Assembly: GCA_036388415.1 (NCBI GenBank)
Contig: DASVRW010000002.1
Span: forward strand, 975,396-1,039,395
Direction: 5' to 3'
DNA: 64,000 bases
Source of the DNA: Candidatus Saccharimonadales bacterium
Lineage (GTDB): Bacteria; Patescibacteriota; Saccharimonadia; Saccharimonadales; UBA4665
The position numbers and the translations under genes are program-made. Of the stretch, positions 1-8,358 are shown in pieces. The notes under the pieces were generated by a model. That model had not been told where the DNA came from and did not search any database. It saw only the letters and a program-made list of their open reading frames with translations. Within the stretch, counting starts at the first letter, position 1, and every line of letters begins with the position of its first letter.

Positions 1-14
1 TGCTACGATAAATA

Positions 15-29
15 CTATACAAAGTATAG
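15..29. promoter_or_regulatory. 15-bp palindrome upstream of the FMN reductase
   Basis: CTATAC-AAA-GTATAG is a perfect 6-3-6 inverted repeat about 50 nt upstream of the reductase start. It could be a regulator operator or part of a promoter. No regulator can be assigned. Confidence 0.35.
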
Positions 30-80
30 CACGTTTCGCGCCAGTATACGCGCCGAACTGCTTAAAGAAAGGGAAACAAC

Positions 81-662
81 ATGAAAACAGCAATCATTAT
101 CGGCAGTACCCGCGAAGGCCGCCTGACTGACCGCCTGGCCAAATGGGTAGCCAGCGAAGCTGCAAAGCACGGTGACACAGAAGTTCTGGATCTGCGTGAT
201 TATCCAATGCCGTTTTTCGATGAGGCTATCAGCCCTCGTTATAATCCGGCGCGTACGCCGTCTGAAGCCGTCAAAAAGTGGCTCGATAAAGTTGCTGAGT
301 TTGATAGCTACGTCGTAGTAACGCCCGAGTACAACCGCGGCGTGCCGGCAGTCCTCAAAAATGCTATCGATGAACTTGGATTTGAAATCGATAACAAGCC
401 AGTGGCTCTGGTGGCCCATGGATCATCAGGCGGAGCTCAGGCAGTCGCCAGCATGCGGTTCGCGTTACCAGGGGTCGGTGCAGTTACCATCCCACAAGCG
501 ATGTACGTCAATGGCCGTATTGGTGACATGTTCACTGAAGAAGGCGTATTTGGCGAAGCCGATCCAAACAATCCTTACGGACCGCAAGGACAACTGGTGG
601 CCCAAATGGCCAGCCTGAAGTGGTACAGCGACGCGCTTGCTACAGCCCGTGCTGCCGCCTAG
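81..662 (+). CDS. NADPH-dependent FMN reductase family protein
   Basis: This 193-aa protein belongs to the flavodoxin-fold NAD(P)H-dependent FMN reductase family (FMN_red; relatives of SsuE, ChrR and ArsH), which reduces free or bound FMN with NAD(P)H in the cytoplasm. The phosphate-binding loop GSTREGRLTDRLAKW lies near residues 8-22. The flavin-contacting segment TPEYNRGVPAVLKNAIDEL is near residue 80. Length is typical. The ATG at 81 follows a purine-rich AAAGGG at about 68-73. It is monocistronic, with a strong terminator directly downstream. Substrate (quinone, metal, azo dye or FMN only) cannot be told from sequence. Confidence 0.9.
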   Translation: MKTAIIIGSTREGRLTDRLAKWVASEAAKHGDTEVLDLRDYPMPFFDEAISPRYNPARTPSEAVKKWLDKVAEFDSYVVVTPEYNRGVPAVLKNAIDELGFEIDNKPVALVAHGSSGGAQAVASMRFALPGVGAVTIPQAMYVNGRIGDMFTEEGVFGEADPNNPYGPQGQLVAQMASLKWYSDALATARAAA

Positions 663-684
663 ACAGCCGACAGCTACCACACAT

Positions 685-713
685 AAAACCCCGGTATCAC
701 ACCGGGGTTTTTT
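685..713 (+). terminator. Rho-independent terminator of the FMN reductase gene
   Basis: An 11-bp perfect stem (AAAACCCCGGT at 685-695, ACCGGGGTTTT at 701-711), a 5-nt loop and a T run. Confidence 0.9.
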
Positions 714-739
714 GTTTCAGGTACGCCACCGAGTATAAT
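712..739 (+). promoter_or_regulatory. Sigma-70 promoter of orn
   Basis: TTGTTT (712-717), a 16-nt spacer and a consensus TATAAT (734-739). The -10 box covers an upstream ATG at 738, so that codon cannot be the start. The predicted +1 is about 746, one base before the ATG at 747. Confidence 0.7.
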
Positions 740-746
740 GGTAGTA

Positions 747-1298
747 ATGAGTGATATGAGTAGCATACTGCCCACCAAACTGCTGTGGGTGGATCTGGAG
801 ATGACCGGCCTTGAAGTCGACAAAGATGTGATCATCGAGATTGCTGCCGAGGTTACGGACTTCAATTTCAAGACACTTGCCAGCTATGAAGCGCTGGTGT
901 TGCAGCCCGAGGCCAAATTAACGGGCATGAATCCGTGGGCCCAAAACCAGCATGATGCCAGCGGCCTGACTGAGCGTGTGCGCACTCAGGGCAAGCCAGA
1001 GCGTGAGGTCATTCATGAACTCATCGGCTTTATCAAGGGCCAGTTTGGTGACGAGCCTGCTATCTTGGCAGGGAACTCGATTCATAATGACCGGAATTTT
1101 ATCAAACGGTGGTGGCCGGAAGTCGACGCACTGCTGCATTACCGCATGATGGATGTGTCGTCGCTGAAAATATTGATGCAGGCCAAATACGACGTTGGCT
1201 TCGAAAAGAAAGAAACGCACCGTGCCTTTGATGATATCCAGGCTTCAATTGCCGAATTGCAGCACTATCTGGAGTGGTTCGCTGATCAAAAAGACTAG
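747..1298 (+). CDS. orn: Oligoribonuclease (DEDDh 3'-5' exoribonuclease)
   Basis: Orn degrades 2-5 nt RNA oligomers (nanoRNA) left by other nucleases and also linear pGpG. The DEDDh residues are present: D and E in LLWVDLEMTGL near the N-terminus, D in GNSIHNDRNF, and H and D in HRAFDDI near the C-terminus. About 183 aa is normal for the family. The -10 box TATAAT overlaps the ATG at 738, so the start is taken as the ATG at 747; the ATG at 756 is also possible. The message is probably leaderless. Confidence 0.93.
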   Translation: MSDMSSILPTKLLWVDLEMTGLEVDKDVIIEIAAEVTDFNFKTLASYEALVLQPEAKLTGMNPWAQNQHDASGLTERVRTQGKPEREVIHELIGFIKGQFGDEPAILAGNSIHNDRNFIKRWWPEVDALLHYRMMDVSSLKILMQAKYDVGFEKKETHRAFDDIQASIAELQHYLEWFADQKD

Positions 1299-1379
1299 AT
1301 CTTATCCTGAGTCTTTATCCGTTCTAGTCACAAAATTAGCTATCAGCAAATTGGCCTATTATGGAGTAAGTACGGGGTA

Positions 1380-1395
1380 TGTGAAAATTTTCACG
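1380..1395. promoter_or_regulatory. CRP-like palindrome TGTGA-N6-TCACG
   Basis: TGTGAAAATTTTCACG contains a perfect 14-bp inverted repeat (1381-1394) with the half-sites and 6-nt spacing of a CRP/FNR operator. It sits in the orn to 1574 intergenic region. A Crp/Fnr-family protein with the R-E-x-x-x-R recognition pattern is encoded at 51654-52307. Confidence 0.45.
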
Positions 1396-1534
1396 TAGAC
1401 TTTTAATTATATACCTTTGGTCTATTGTTCGCAGTGATTATTGCCGTATTGCCTAGTATGTGTTTTAAGAGCATTGTATGGATATGAACTTCTGTTTGCT
1501 TACAAATCTTTAGATATAAGATTTAAGTACGCAC

Positions 1535-1549
1535 TTCATGGATCATGAA
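1535..1549. promoter_or_regulatory. Palindrome TTCATG-GAT-CATGAA
   Basis: A perfect 6-3-6 inverted repeat 24 nt upstream of the ATG at 1574. It could be an operator or a small RNA hairpin in the leader. Upstream, TATAAG (1515-1520) may be a -10 box. Confidence 0.35.
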
Positions 1550-1573
1550 CTCTAATTGGAATGGAAGGCAACT

Positions 1574-2011
1574 ATGGCAATAGAAGGCATACCAGAGCAA
1601 CCAAAACAATACGGGGAAGTGCTACACCTGCCAATGAATTACTGGGAGTTAGTTAAACAAGCTGCTTGGGAGCGAGTTGACGAGCGTTTAGCGTCAGCTC
1701 TCGATCCGATTGAGGACGACATTAACTTCGTACTTGTAGAGACACAGGCAAAAATTGTGGTCACTGGCCATGAGAAGAGTGGTAAATATTTTCGGGAATT
1801 GCTCCAAGAATATACCGAACGAACGCCGGAAATCGTCGACAATATGCGGCGGCTTGGACAAAATGATACGGCTGTCTTGCGAATTGAATCAGGTACTGTC
1901 GCACCGCTTATTGCAGAAAGAATCGTAACAGAACTCAGAATTGGTTATCAAGCGATTGTCGCAATGGAAAACTGTGACGCCGAGTTGGCAGAACTATTAC
2001 ATTTTGATTGA
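1574..2011 (+). CDS. Hypothetical protein, 145 aa
   Basis: Not recognised. A soluble mixed alpha/beta protein with no signal peptide or membrane segment; charged residues are frequent (for example ELLQEYTERTPEIVDNMRR). The ATG at 1574 is preferred over an in-frame TTG at 1556 because GGAAGG lies 5-6 nt upstream of it. It stands alone, after an intergenic region of about 275 bp carrying two palindromes. Confidence 0.65.
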   Translation: MAIEGIPEQPKQYGEVLHLPMNYWELVKQAAWERVDERLASALDPIEDDINFVLVETQAKIVVTGHEKSGKYFRELLQEYTERTPEIVDNMRRLGQNDTAVLRIESGTVAPLIAERIVTELRIGYQAIVAMENCDAELAELLHFD

Positions 2012-2045
2012 TTTGCTAGTTTAAGAATTATTGATGCGTATATTG

Positions 2046-2375
2046 TCATTTACCGGTGTTTTGAAAGGCAGTTGGGTCTGCTGAAGGAATGAGATCGCTC
2101 GGGTCGATGTTTTTAGCTGCATCCCCCACGTCTAGTCCAAAATCGATAACTTCGGCTATTGGATGCGCGACGATATTGAGAGGGTTTTTGGAATATGTCA
2201 GGCTTTCATCGCTTGTACGGAGTCCGTACAAATCAACAGCGCTCGTAAATGCAGTAGCTGCCAAGATACCAATACCAATACGCCTAGCTACACGCTTCTC
2301 ATGTTTAGTTAAAGGCACATATTCCCGCCCACTGTTATTAGGGTGGTTCGAATTTGAATTGCGCAAGGATGTCAT
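2046..2375 (-). CDS. Hypothetical protein with one hydrophobic segment, 109 aa
   Basis: Unrecognised. A basic N-terminus (about residues 1-33, with KHEKRVARR) is followed by a hydrophobic stretch GIGILAATAFTSAVDLYGL, so it may be a single-pass membrane protein. The start is strongly supported: on the minus strand TTGACT, a 17-nt spacer, TAATGT, 6 nt, then ATG, which puts the start codon exactly at the predicted +1. Divergent from the gene at 2445. Confidence 0.6.
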   Translation of the reverse strand: MTSLRNSNSNHPNNSGREYVPLTKHEKRVARRIGIGILAATAFTSAVDLYGLRTSDESLTYSKNPLNIVAHPIAEVIDFGLDVGDAAKNIDPSDLIPSADPTAFQNTGK

Positions 2376-2381
2376 AAATAT

Positions 2382-2410
2382 ACATTAGCACAAACATTAT
2401 ACAAAGTCAA
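2382..2410 (-). promoter_or_regulatory. Promoter of the 2375 gene (leaderless)
   Basis: On the minus strand TTGACT (2410-2405), a 17-nt spacer and TAATGT (2387-2382). The predicted +1 is 2375, the A of the start codon. Confidence 0.7.
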
Positions 2411-2444
2411 TAATATGTTCCATTATTTTGATATAATAGAGGGA

Positions 2445-2837
2445 ATGAATCATAAAATCGTCGAAGATTATATATTGAGCATGCCGGATACGGTGCGAGA
2501 ATATCCGTTTGGCGAGGGAGTTGCCGTTTATAAAGTTGCCACCCGGCGCGGAGCAGAAGACGCCAAAATGTTTGCACTGATTGCAGAGGATAGTGATCCG
2601 CTACAGCTGAGCCTGAAATGCGACCCGCAGTTGGCCGTACTACTGCGTGAAAAATACGAGACCGTCATGGCCGGCTATCACCTGAATAAAAAACATTGGA
2701 ATACAATGATACTCAGCGGGCAAGTACCAGTGGATGAAGTCCAGGACCTGATCCGACATTCATATGTACTGGTGTCGGGGATAACCGAGCTTCCTGAATA
2801 CGTCAGCAAAACACCTGGCCGTCCGAAATCGAAATAG
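2445..2837 (+). CDS. MmcQ/YjbR family protein
   Basis: This 130-aa protein matches the MmcQ/YjbR (CyaY-like fold) family in pattern: an N-terminal helix, then YPFGEGVAVYKV, LIAEDSDPLQLSLKCDP, and HLNKKHWNTMIL followed by VPVDEVQDLIRHSYVLV. Members are thought to bind DNA or act in stress responses; their biochemical role is poorly defined. TATAAT at 2432-2437 puts +1 at 2444, so the ATG at 2445 is a leaderless start and the in-frame ATG at 2415 lies upstream of the transcript. Confidence 0.8.
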   Translation: MNHKIVEDYILSMPDTVREYPFGEGVAVYKVATRRGAEDAKMFALIAEDSDPLQLSLKCDPQLAVLLREKYETVMAGYHLNKKHWNTMILSGQVPVDEVQDLIRHSYVLVSGITELPEYVSKTPGRPKSK

Positions 2838-2861
2838 CCAACCGGCCGAATGTGCCAATCA

Positions 2862-2982
2862 TGCGTCTCAAAACCTTCACCTTAGTGGCGACCTGCGGGG
2901 CGGCCCCAAAATTGTTTATCTTAGGATAAAAATTTTAGGGGCGGACAGGTTGACGAGGCTCATGGGTAGATTTTGAGACGCA
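2862..2982. other. 121-bp structured inverted-repeat element between convergent genes
   Basis: A perfect 12-bp terminal inverted repeat (TGCGTCTCAAAA at 2862-2873, TTTTGAGACGCA at 2971-2982) closes a region with nested pairing: CGACCTG with CAGGTTG, CCCCAAAATT with AATTTTAGGGG, and TTTATC with GATAAA around a TTAG loop. GGGGCGGCCCC offers an alternative local hairpin. There is no T run, so it is not an ordinary terminator. It could be a structured RNA, a convergent-transcription terminator or a small non-autonomous repeat. No second copy was noticed in the window. Confidence 0.5.
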
Positions 2983-2988
2983 GGTCAC

Positions 2989-4050
2989 TTACGGCTGGCT
3001 GATCATCTGTAGCAGCAGTTGCGCGGCTGACAGCTCTTTTTCGACGATGGCACGTTCGCCTGCAGCAGGTTTGGCGTTTATAATTTTTTTGAGATTTGTA
3101 ATGTAGTCACTGAGTAACGACTGCATGGCGGTCGTAAAGACGGCGTCGTACGTACCGGCCGCCTGGGCAGCTTCAAGTGACTGGTCAATGGCGGGGCTGC
3201 TAATCAGAGCAAGCTGTTTGGCGTCTATTGTGCCGCCGCGCTGATTGATGTAGGTAATGAGTTCCTGCTGGGCTGACGTCGTTGAAACCTTGGCAGTGGT
3301 AGCAAAATTGATCAGGTTTTGCGATTCAAGCGTCTTGAGGCCAGCGTCACTAGTGCGGATAATGCGCTGCTGGTTAGAGGTGAGCGACGATAACCCGGGT
3401 GTGTCACCTTGGCCGCCGCGGAAGATGCTCAGCACAATTGCTAGCACGATGAGTGCCGCAAAAGCTGCCGCCGCCAGGAGTAATATAGTAGTAAACTTTG
3501 AACCGTTGCCGGGAAGTCGCTTTTTAGCAGGCTTCGGCTTACTTTCCAAGAAAAAATCGTAGGGCGTGCCAGCTGGCTGAGCCGGCAGTACCTGCGCCGG
3601 ATAGGTGGGCTGCATTTGCGACGGGTGGGCGATGTAGCCAGAATTTTGCGGCTGTGTTCCGGCGATTGGCGGGTATGCTGGCTGCTGCCGGGGAGGAGTG
3701 GCACTATGCTGCTCTGGGGCAGGGTATCCAGGCTGTTGGACCGGCTGCGGTATTGGAATAGATGGTGCCGAAGCCGACTGTGCGCCGGGCTGCTGCCCTG
3801 GTTGTGGCGGCAGATAATAAGCTGGCTGTTGACCGGGCTGAGCTGGCAGATAGTAGGGCTGCTGGCCTGACTCCAGCGGATAGTACGGCGCTGGAGCAGG
3901 TGGCGGTACCGGATTGGACTGCGTGGGTGGCTGAGAGGCAAATGGCGTGCTCGGTGTAACCGGCATGGCCGGAATCGGGCCGGGCTGCTGCGGTTGTTGT
4001 GCGGGATAGCCGCCTGGACCTGGTCGAGGAGAGTTATTTGCTGGAGGCAT
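2989..4050 (-). CDS. Membrane protein with Pro/Gln-rich N-terminal domain, 353 aa
   Basis: The first ~170 residues are low-complexity Pro/Gln/Tyr-rich (repeats such as QPGQQPYYLPAQ). A basic segment (KPAKKRLPGNGSK) and one transmembrane helix (FTTILLLAAAAFAALIVLAIVLSIF, roughly residues 187-211) follow, then a ~140-aa helical domain. With positive charges before the helix, the Pro-rich part is predicted cytoplasmic and the C-terminal domain extracytoplasmic. No known family is recognised. Divergent from dnaG. Confidence 0.7.
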   Translation of the reverse strand: MPPANNSPRPGPGGYPAQQPQQPGPIPAMPVTPSTPFASQPPTQSNPVPPPAPAPYYPLESGQQPYYLPAQPGQQPAYYLPPQPGQQPGAQSASAPSIPIPQPVQQPGYPAPEQHSATPPRQQPAYPPIAGTQPQNSGYIAHPSQMQPTYPAQVLPAQPAGTPYDFFLESKPKPAKKRLPGNGSKFTTILLLAAAAFAALIVLAIVLSIFRGGQGDTPGLSSLTSNQQRIIRTSDAGLKTLESQNLINFATTAKVSTTSAQQELITYINQRGGTIDAKQLALISSPAIDQSLEAAQAAGTYDAVFTTAMQSLLSDYITNLKKIINAKPAAGERAIVEKELSAAQLLLQMISQP

Positions 4051-4165
4051 CTGTCTTATTTAATCATAAACGGGTTCAAATACACAGGGGTGCACCGATG
4101 CAAACCAGCTAAGACGGGCGGGCGGCTTGCTACTTCACCAGAGATACTGCACACTAAATAGAGAT

Positions 4166-5974
4166 ATGGATGCAGTCGAGGAAGTCAAGAGTCGTTTGGG
4201 CATTGAGGATGTCATTGCTGAATATGTCGAACTCAAACGCGCCGGGCGGAATTACAAGGGTCTGAGCCCGTTCAGCAGCGAAAAGTCACCGAGCTTTGTT
4301 GTCAGTCCCGAAAAGCAGATTTGGCATGATTTCTCATCTGGCAAGGGCGGTGATATGTTCAGCTTTGTTATGGAAATGGAAGGGCTCAATTTTAAGGAAA
4401 CACTAGCGCTGCTGGCCCGCAAAGCGGGAGTGGACCTGGAGCAGTTCCGTGGATCCGGCAACGGCCAGAACAATGCCCGGCGCAAAGAACGGCTGTACGC
4501 GGCCAGCGAGCTGGCTGCCAAATTTTATCAGGTGCAGTTCAGTCGCAGCAAAATAGCGCTGGAATATGCCCTCGGTAAACGTAAGTTTAGTAAAGAAACG
4601 GCGCTGCAGTGGCAGCTGGGTTATTCGCCAAACACTGGTAGCGCCCTGTGTGATTTTCTCATGTCCAAAAAGTTTACGCCGGATGAGATCCGTGACGCCG
4701 GACTCAGCTCCGCCAATCGCTACGGTAATTCGGGCAGAAATAGTCTGCGCGATATGTTCCGCGGCCGGCTGATGATACCGCTGCATGATCCGCAGGGCAG
4801 AGTAATCGGCTTCACGGCGCGCTTACTGGAAGATAATAACGTCTCTCCCGGCGCAGCGCAAAGCGGCTCGTACGATGCCCCCAAATACATCAATACGCCG
4901 CAAACTGCTCTGTACGACAAAAGCCGACATGTCTACGGGCTGCACCTGGCCAAAGAATCGATCCGCAAAACCAAATACGTAGTGCTAGTCGAAGGGAACC
5001 TCGATGTCATCAGCAGTCACCAAGCGAATGTCCGGCAGGTGGTGGCTACAGCAGGGACGGCGATGACTGAACAGCATTTGAAGGCGCTCAGTAAATTTAC
5101 GGGTGACATCCGGCTGAGCTATGACCAGGACAAGGCCGGACTGAATGCGACCGAGCGCGCCATCGGTGTGGCTGCAAAAGTTGGCGTCTCAATCAGCATG
5201 ATTACGATTCCTTCTGGCAAGGATCCCGACGAGCTTATCAAACAGGATCCGCAGATCTGGCGTGATGTCATAGAAAAGCATCAGTATGCCCTCGACTGGC
5301 TGATTGACCGTTACCAGAGCCTACTCGATATATCGAGTGCGCAGGGCAAGCGTGAATTCAGTGACGTACTGCTGCCGGTGGTGCGAGGGTTGCAGGACAG
5401 TGTCGAACGGGATCATTATCTGCAACGGATCGCTGGTATTATTGGTGTCAGTCAGGATGCCCTCACTGATAAATACGAACAGACCACCCGCGAGTTGCCA
5501 GTACCGCGCAAGCGCCAAACCGCGACGCCAGCCCAGGTTGACCGTCAAACTGCCGAAAACTTCCGCATCCAAGATCAACTGCTGGCCCTGGCGCTGATGC
5601 AGCCATCACTGCGCAGCCATCTGGCGCCGATAACGCCGGACATGCTCTTTAGTGACAATGCCCGGACGCTGCTGCAATTTTTGCAGAACCATCCGGATTT
5701 TACCGGCAAAGAGGCTGATAGGGTTGCGGAATTGCGGCCTATCGCGGATTATGCTAAAATATTATCTGTAGCATATGAAGAGCTCTATCAGGGTATTGAG
5801 ATTGTCGACCTCCAAAGTGATGCGACCCGGCAACAAACCCGGTTGATAGAAAATTATGTAAAAACGCAAAAACTCCAAATAACAGACAAGCTGGCAACTG
5901 CCGATGAAGCCGAAACCCGACACCTGCTCGGACGGGTACGGCAGCTCGACCAGCTCCTCAAACAAGTGAAGTGA
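4166..5974 (+). CDS. dnaG: DNA primase, zinc ligands missing
   Basis: DnaG lays RNA primers for replication. The N-terminal primase fold is clear (RNYKGLSPFSSEKSPSF, residues 28-44), as is the TOPRIM core with VEGNLDVISSHQ and SYDQDKAG. In canonical DnaG the zinc ribbon uses C-x2-H and C-x2-C. Here all four positions are changed: Ser34, Ser37, Asp55 and Ser58 (HDFSSG for HCFGCG). The fold seems kept without metal. The C-terminal DnaB-interacting region is present. The start is ATG 4166, not the in-frame TTG at 4127, because DAVEEVK is the usual N-terminus. GATACT at 4143-4148 is a possible -10. The rpoD start lies 65 nt downstream, a common arrangement. Confidence 0.95.
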   Translation: MDAVEEVKSRLGIEDVIAEYVELKRAGRNYKGLSPFSSEKSPSFVVSPEKQIWHDFSSGKGGDMFSFVMEMEGLNFKETLALLARKAGVDLEQFRGSGNGQNNARRKERLYAASELAAKFYQVQFSRSKIALEYALGKRKFSKETALQWQLGYSPNTGSALCDFLMSKKFTPDEIRDAGLSSANRYGNSGRNSLRDMFRGRLMIPLHDPQGRVIGFTARLLEDNNVSPGAAQSGSYDAPKYINTPQTALYDKSRHVYGLHLAKESIRKTKYVVLVEGNLDVISSHQANVRQVVATAGTAMTEQHLKALSKFTGDIRLSYDQDKAGLNATERAIGVAAKVGVSISMITIPSGKDPDELIKQDPQIWRDVIEKHQYALDWLIDRYQSLLDISSAQGKREFSDVLLPVVRGLQDSVERDHYLQRIAGIIGVSQDALTDKYEQTTRELPVPRKRQTATPAQVDRQTAENFRIQDQLLALALMQPSLRSHLAPITPDMLFSDNARTLLQFLQNHPDFTGKEADRVAELRPIADYAKILSVAYEELYQGIEIVDLQSDATRQQTRLIENYVKTQKLQITDKLATADEAETRHLLGRVRQLDQLLKQVK

Positions 5975-6039
5975 TATAACAGGTCATTACAGCCTGTTTG
6001 TATGGTGGAATTCACGGTATTTATAATAAGGAGACATGC

Positions 6040-7251
6040 ATGGCAGACGCCCCCAAGAACGACAAGAACGAAGAAGTGAACAAAAAGAACGACGGCAAAA
6101 AGGACAAAGCCGCCAAGAAACCAGCTGCAACTGACAAGGCTGCAGCGACAACTGTCGAAGAGCAGAAGCAACAGCTGATTGCCAAAGCCAAAAAAGACGG
6201 CCACATTGAGCAGCGCGAAATATTCGCTGTTATACCCGAAACACCAGAAAACGCCGAAGCGCTTGATGCGCTCTATACTGAATTAGCCGAGACAAACGTT
6301 GAAGTGACGACAACCGACCCCGATGTTGCCGCCTTTACCGATGACTGGGTCGCCGAAGCCGAAGAGGAGGAAGCGGAAGTCGCCGGCAGTGGCAGTGCTA
6401 TCGTCTATCTAGACGACGACGTCGCTGACGACTCCGTTCGTCTGTACCTTCGCGAAATTGGTAAAATCCCGCTGCTAAACGCCGAAGAAGAACTCAAGCT
6501 GGCCTATGAAATCAAAGCCGGTTCCAAAAAAGCCAAAGACAAGATGGCCGAAGCCAATATGCGACTCGTTGTCTCGATCGCTAAGCGCTACGTCGGTCGC
6601 GGTCTTGATCTGCTCGATTTGATTCAGGAAGGCAACACTGGACTGCTGCGTGCCGTTGAAAAATTCGATCCTGACAAGGGGTTCAAATTCTCAACCTATG
6701 CAACCTGGTGGATCCGCCAGGCAATTACCCGTGCTATCGCCGACCAGGCGCGTACCATCCGTATTCCTGTCCACATGGTGGAAACCATCAACAAGCTGCT
6801 ACGTACTCAGCGCCGCCTGACCCAAGAACTCAACCGCGAGCCATCAAACGAAGAAATAGCCAAAGAGATGGAAATCGAAGTCGACAAGGTCGAGCATATT
6901 ATGAAAATCAAGCAGGATATTTCCAGTCTTGACGCCTCTATTCGTGACGACGAAGAAGATTCCGTTTTATCTGATTTCATCGAAGACGAAGACACGGTGA
7001 GTCCCGAGGAATCCGCTACCAATCAGCTGCTGAAAGAGCAGGTGAAGGAGATATTAAGTGCTCTGACAGAGCGCGAGCAGAAAATTTTAAAATTGCGCTT
7101 CGGCCTGGAAGACGGCAAACAGCATACTTTGGAAGAAGTAGGCCAGGAATTCAGCGTCACCCGTGAGCGCATCCGTCAGATTGAAGCCAAAGCCCTTGCC
7201 AAACTGCGCAAGCACAAAGACGCCAAGAAGCTGCACGACTACATTAAGTAG
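6040..7251 (+). CDS. rpoD: Primary RNA polymerase sigma factor (sigma-70)
   Basis: A 403-aa housekeeping sigma factor. After a ~125-aa charged, Lys/Ala- and Glu/Asp-rich N-terminus come region 1.2 ([16 protein letters not shown]), region 2 ([41 protein letters not shown]), region 3, and region 4 with the helix-turn-helix ([20 protein letters not shown]). Region 2.4 and 4.2 are canonical, in line with the TTGACA/TATAAT-type promoters across the window. The start at ATG 6040 is set by AAGGAG at 6028-6033. An in-frame codon at 5998 is upstream of this SD. Probably cotranscribed with dnaG. Confidence 0.96.
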   Translation: MADAPKNDKNEEVNKKNDGKKDKAAKKPAATDKAAATTVEEQKQQLIAKAKKDGHIEQREIFAVIPETPENAEALDALYTELAETNVEVTTTDPDVAAFTDDWVAEAEEEEAEVAGSGSAIVYLDDDVADDSVRLYLREIGKIPLLNAEEELKLAYEIKAGSKKAKDKMAEANMRLVVSIAKRYVGRGLDLLDLIQEGNTGLLRAVEKFDPDKGFKFSTYATWWIRQAITRAIADQARTIRIPVHMVETINKLLRTQRRLTQELNREPSNEEIAKEMEIEVDKVEHIMKIKQDISSLDASIRDDEEDSVLSDFIEDEDTVSPEESATNQLLKEQVKEILSALTEREQKILKLRFGLEDGKQHTLEEVGQEFSVTRERIRQIEAKALAKLRKHKDAKKLHDYIK

Positions 7252-7362
7252 CATTTCCACTCCCTTGACGCCATCAGTGCCGCTACAAATTTGACAACAT
7301 TTATTATTTGTATCTGCAAAGGTATGTGGTTATTATCAAAAAATAACTGGAGAAGGTAGCTG

Positions 7363-7638
7363 ATGACTGAACGAAGTGTATACATACAACCTTACGAGGG
7401 TAATGATGGCTCTGACGAGAGTGACTGGCGTGCTTATGCCCTCTGCGCCCAAACAGATCCAGAAGCTTTTTATCCTGAAAAAGGAAGAGGGAGCGCAAAA
7501 GCGGCAAAAGCAGTCTGTAAGGTATGTACCGTCAAGGAACCATGTTTAGAAGATGCCTTGAAAAATGGAGATCGATTTGGTGTATACGGCGGATTATCTG
7601 AGCGTGAGCGCCGCAAGCTGCCTAAAGACCGTAAGTAG
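7363..7638 (+). CDS. WhiB-like Fe-S transcriptional regulator
   Basis: A 91-aa protein with the WhiB signature. Cys28, Cys52, Cys55 and Cys61 give C-x23-C-x2-C-x5-C, the ligands of a 4Fe-4S cluster. The turn motif GVYGGLSERERRK follows (GVWGG in most members), then a short basic tail that would contact DNA. WhiB proteins bind region 4 of the primary sigma factor and sense O2 or NO; here the gene lies next to rpoD. The family is regarded as characteristic of Actinomycetota and their phages, so transfer from an actinobacterial host is plausible. GGAGAAGG precedes the ATG by about 6 nt. A TTGACA at 7291-7296 may belong to its promoter. Confidence 0.88.
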   Translation: MTERSVYIQPYEGNDGSDESDWRAYALCAQTDPEAFYPEKGRGSAKAAKAVCKVCTVKEPCLEDALKNGDRFGVYGGLSERERRKLPKDRK

Positions 7639-7731
7639 CTGCATGGTTACATTAGATAGGAGGGGTATAAATCAGAATAACAGGTGCAACACGTCTGTCA
7701 TTCCTGTCATAATGTGGTAAGCTTAAGTTAA

Positions 7732-8328
7732 ATGCAGAAACCAAAATTAAAGTCATATTTCAGTCTGTTTACTCCGTCGCCGCTTGGTATAGTGTTTTAT
7801 GTCTTTTGGTCGGTGCTAGCAATAGCTTTGAATCAAATCGACGCTATTCAGAAGGTGTTGCAGCTGCCGCGCGGACTCGATTTTATTGGTGCGATAGCAA
7901 GATTTGCCGATCGGGTTTTGACATCAGCAATTGGTGAATCCAGTACCCAAACGCTGGTGGTGGGATTGTTTTGGGCCGGTGTTGGTATGGTCGTTTATGT
8001 TTTCCTGCGAGCATTGTCAAAGTTAGTGGTTGAGCTGGACGATGATATCGATGAGCGGCGCTACGTCTGGCCGAAAGGCATGAACCGCTCTGGGCCGCTG
8101 CTGATTTTTATAGAAAAGGGCATCTTGCGCACCGTTGCGGCTATTGCACTGATCCTAACAATTATCGGACCACTCGCAACGGTCATTAGCCGGCCGGTAT
8201 TTACTGATTTTCTTGGTTCAAATAAGCCACTGCAGTATATCGTATGGTTCATAAGTAGTGTGATCGTGTGGCACGTCGTGGTCGTACTGCTACGTTTAGT
8301 CGTACTTCGAGCCCGGTTGTTCGAATAA
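7732..8328 (+). CDS. Four-helix integral membrane protein, 198 aa
   Basis: Not recognised. Four hydrophobic helices can be read, at about residues 16-36, 75-97, 131-154 and 168-193. A charged loop (ELDDDIDERRYVWPKG) sits between helices 2 and 3. No catalytic motif is seen. CATAAT at 7708-7713 is a possible -10. No SD is visible before the ATG. Confidence 0.7.
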   Translation: MQKPKLKSYFSLFTPSPLGIVFYVFWSVLAIALNQIDAIQKVLQLPRGLDFIGAIARFADRVLTSAIGESSTQTLVVGLFWAGVGMVVYVFLRALSKLVVELDDDIDERRYVWPKGMNRSGPLLIFIEKGILRTVAAIALILTIIGPLATVISRPVFTDFLGSNKPLQYIVWFISSVIVWHVVVVLLRLVVLRARLFE

Positions 8329-8358
8329 GACACGGCTTTACGGTATAATTGTGCAGGT

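Noticed and set aside
4065-4100. GGGTTCAAATACAC resembles a tRNA T-loop.
   Set aside because: No acceptor stem, anticodon arm or D arm can be folded around it.
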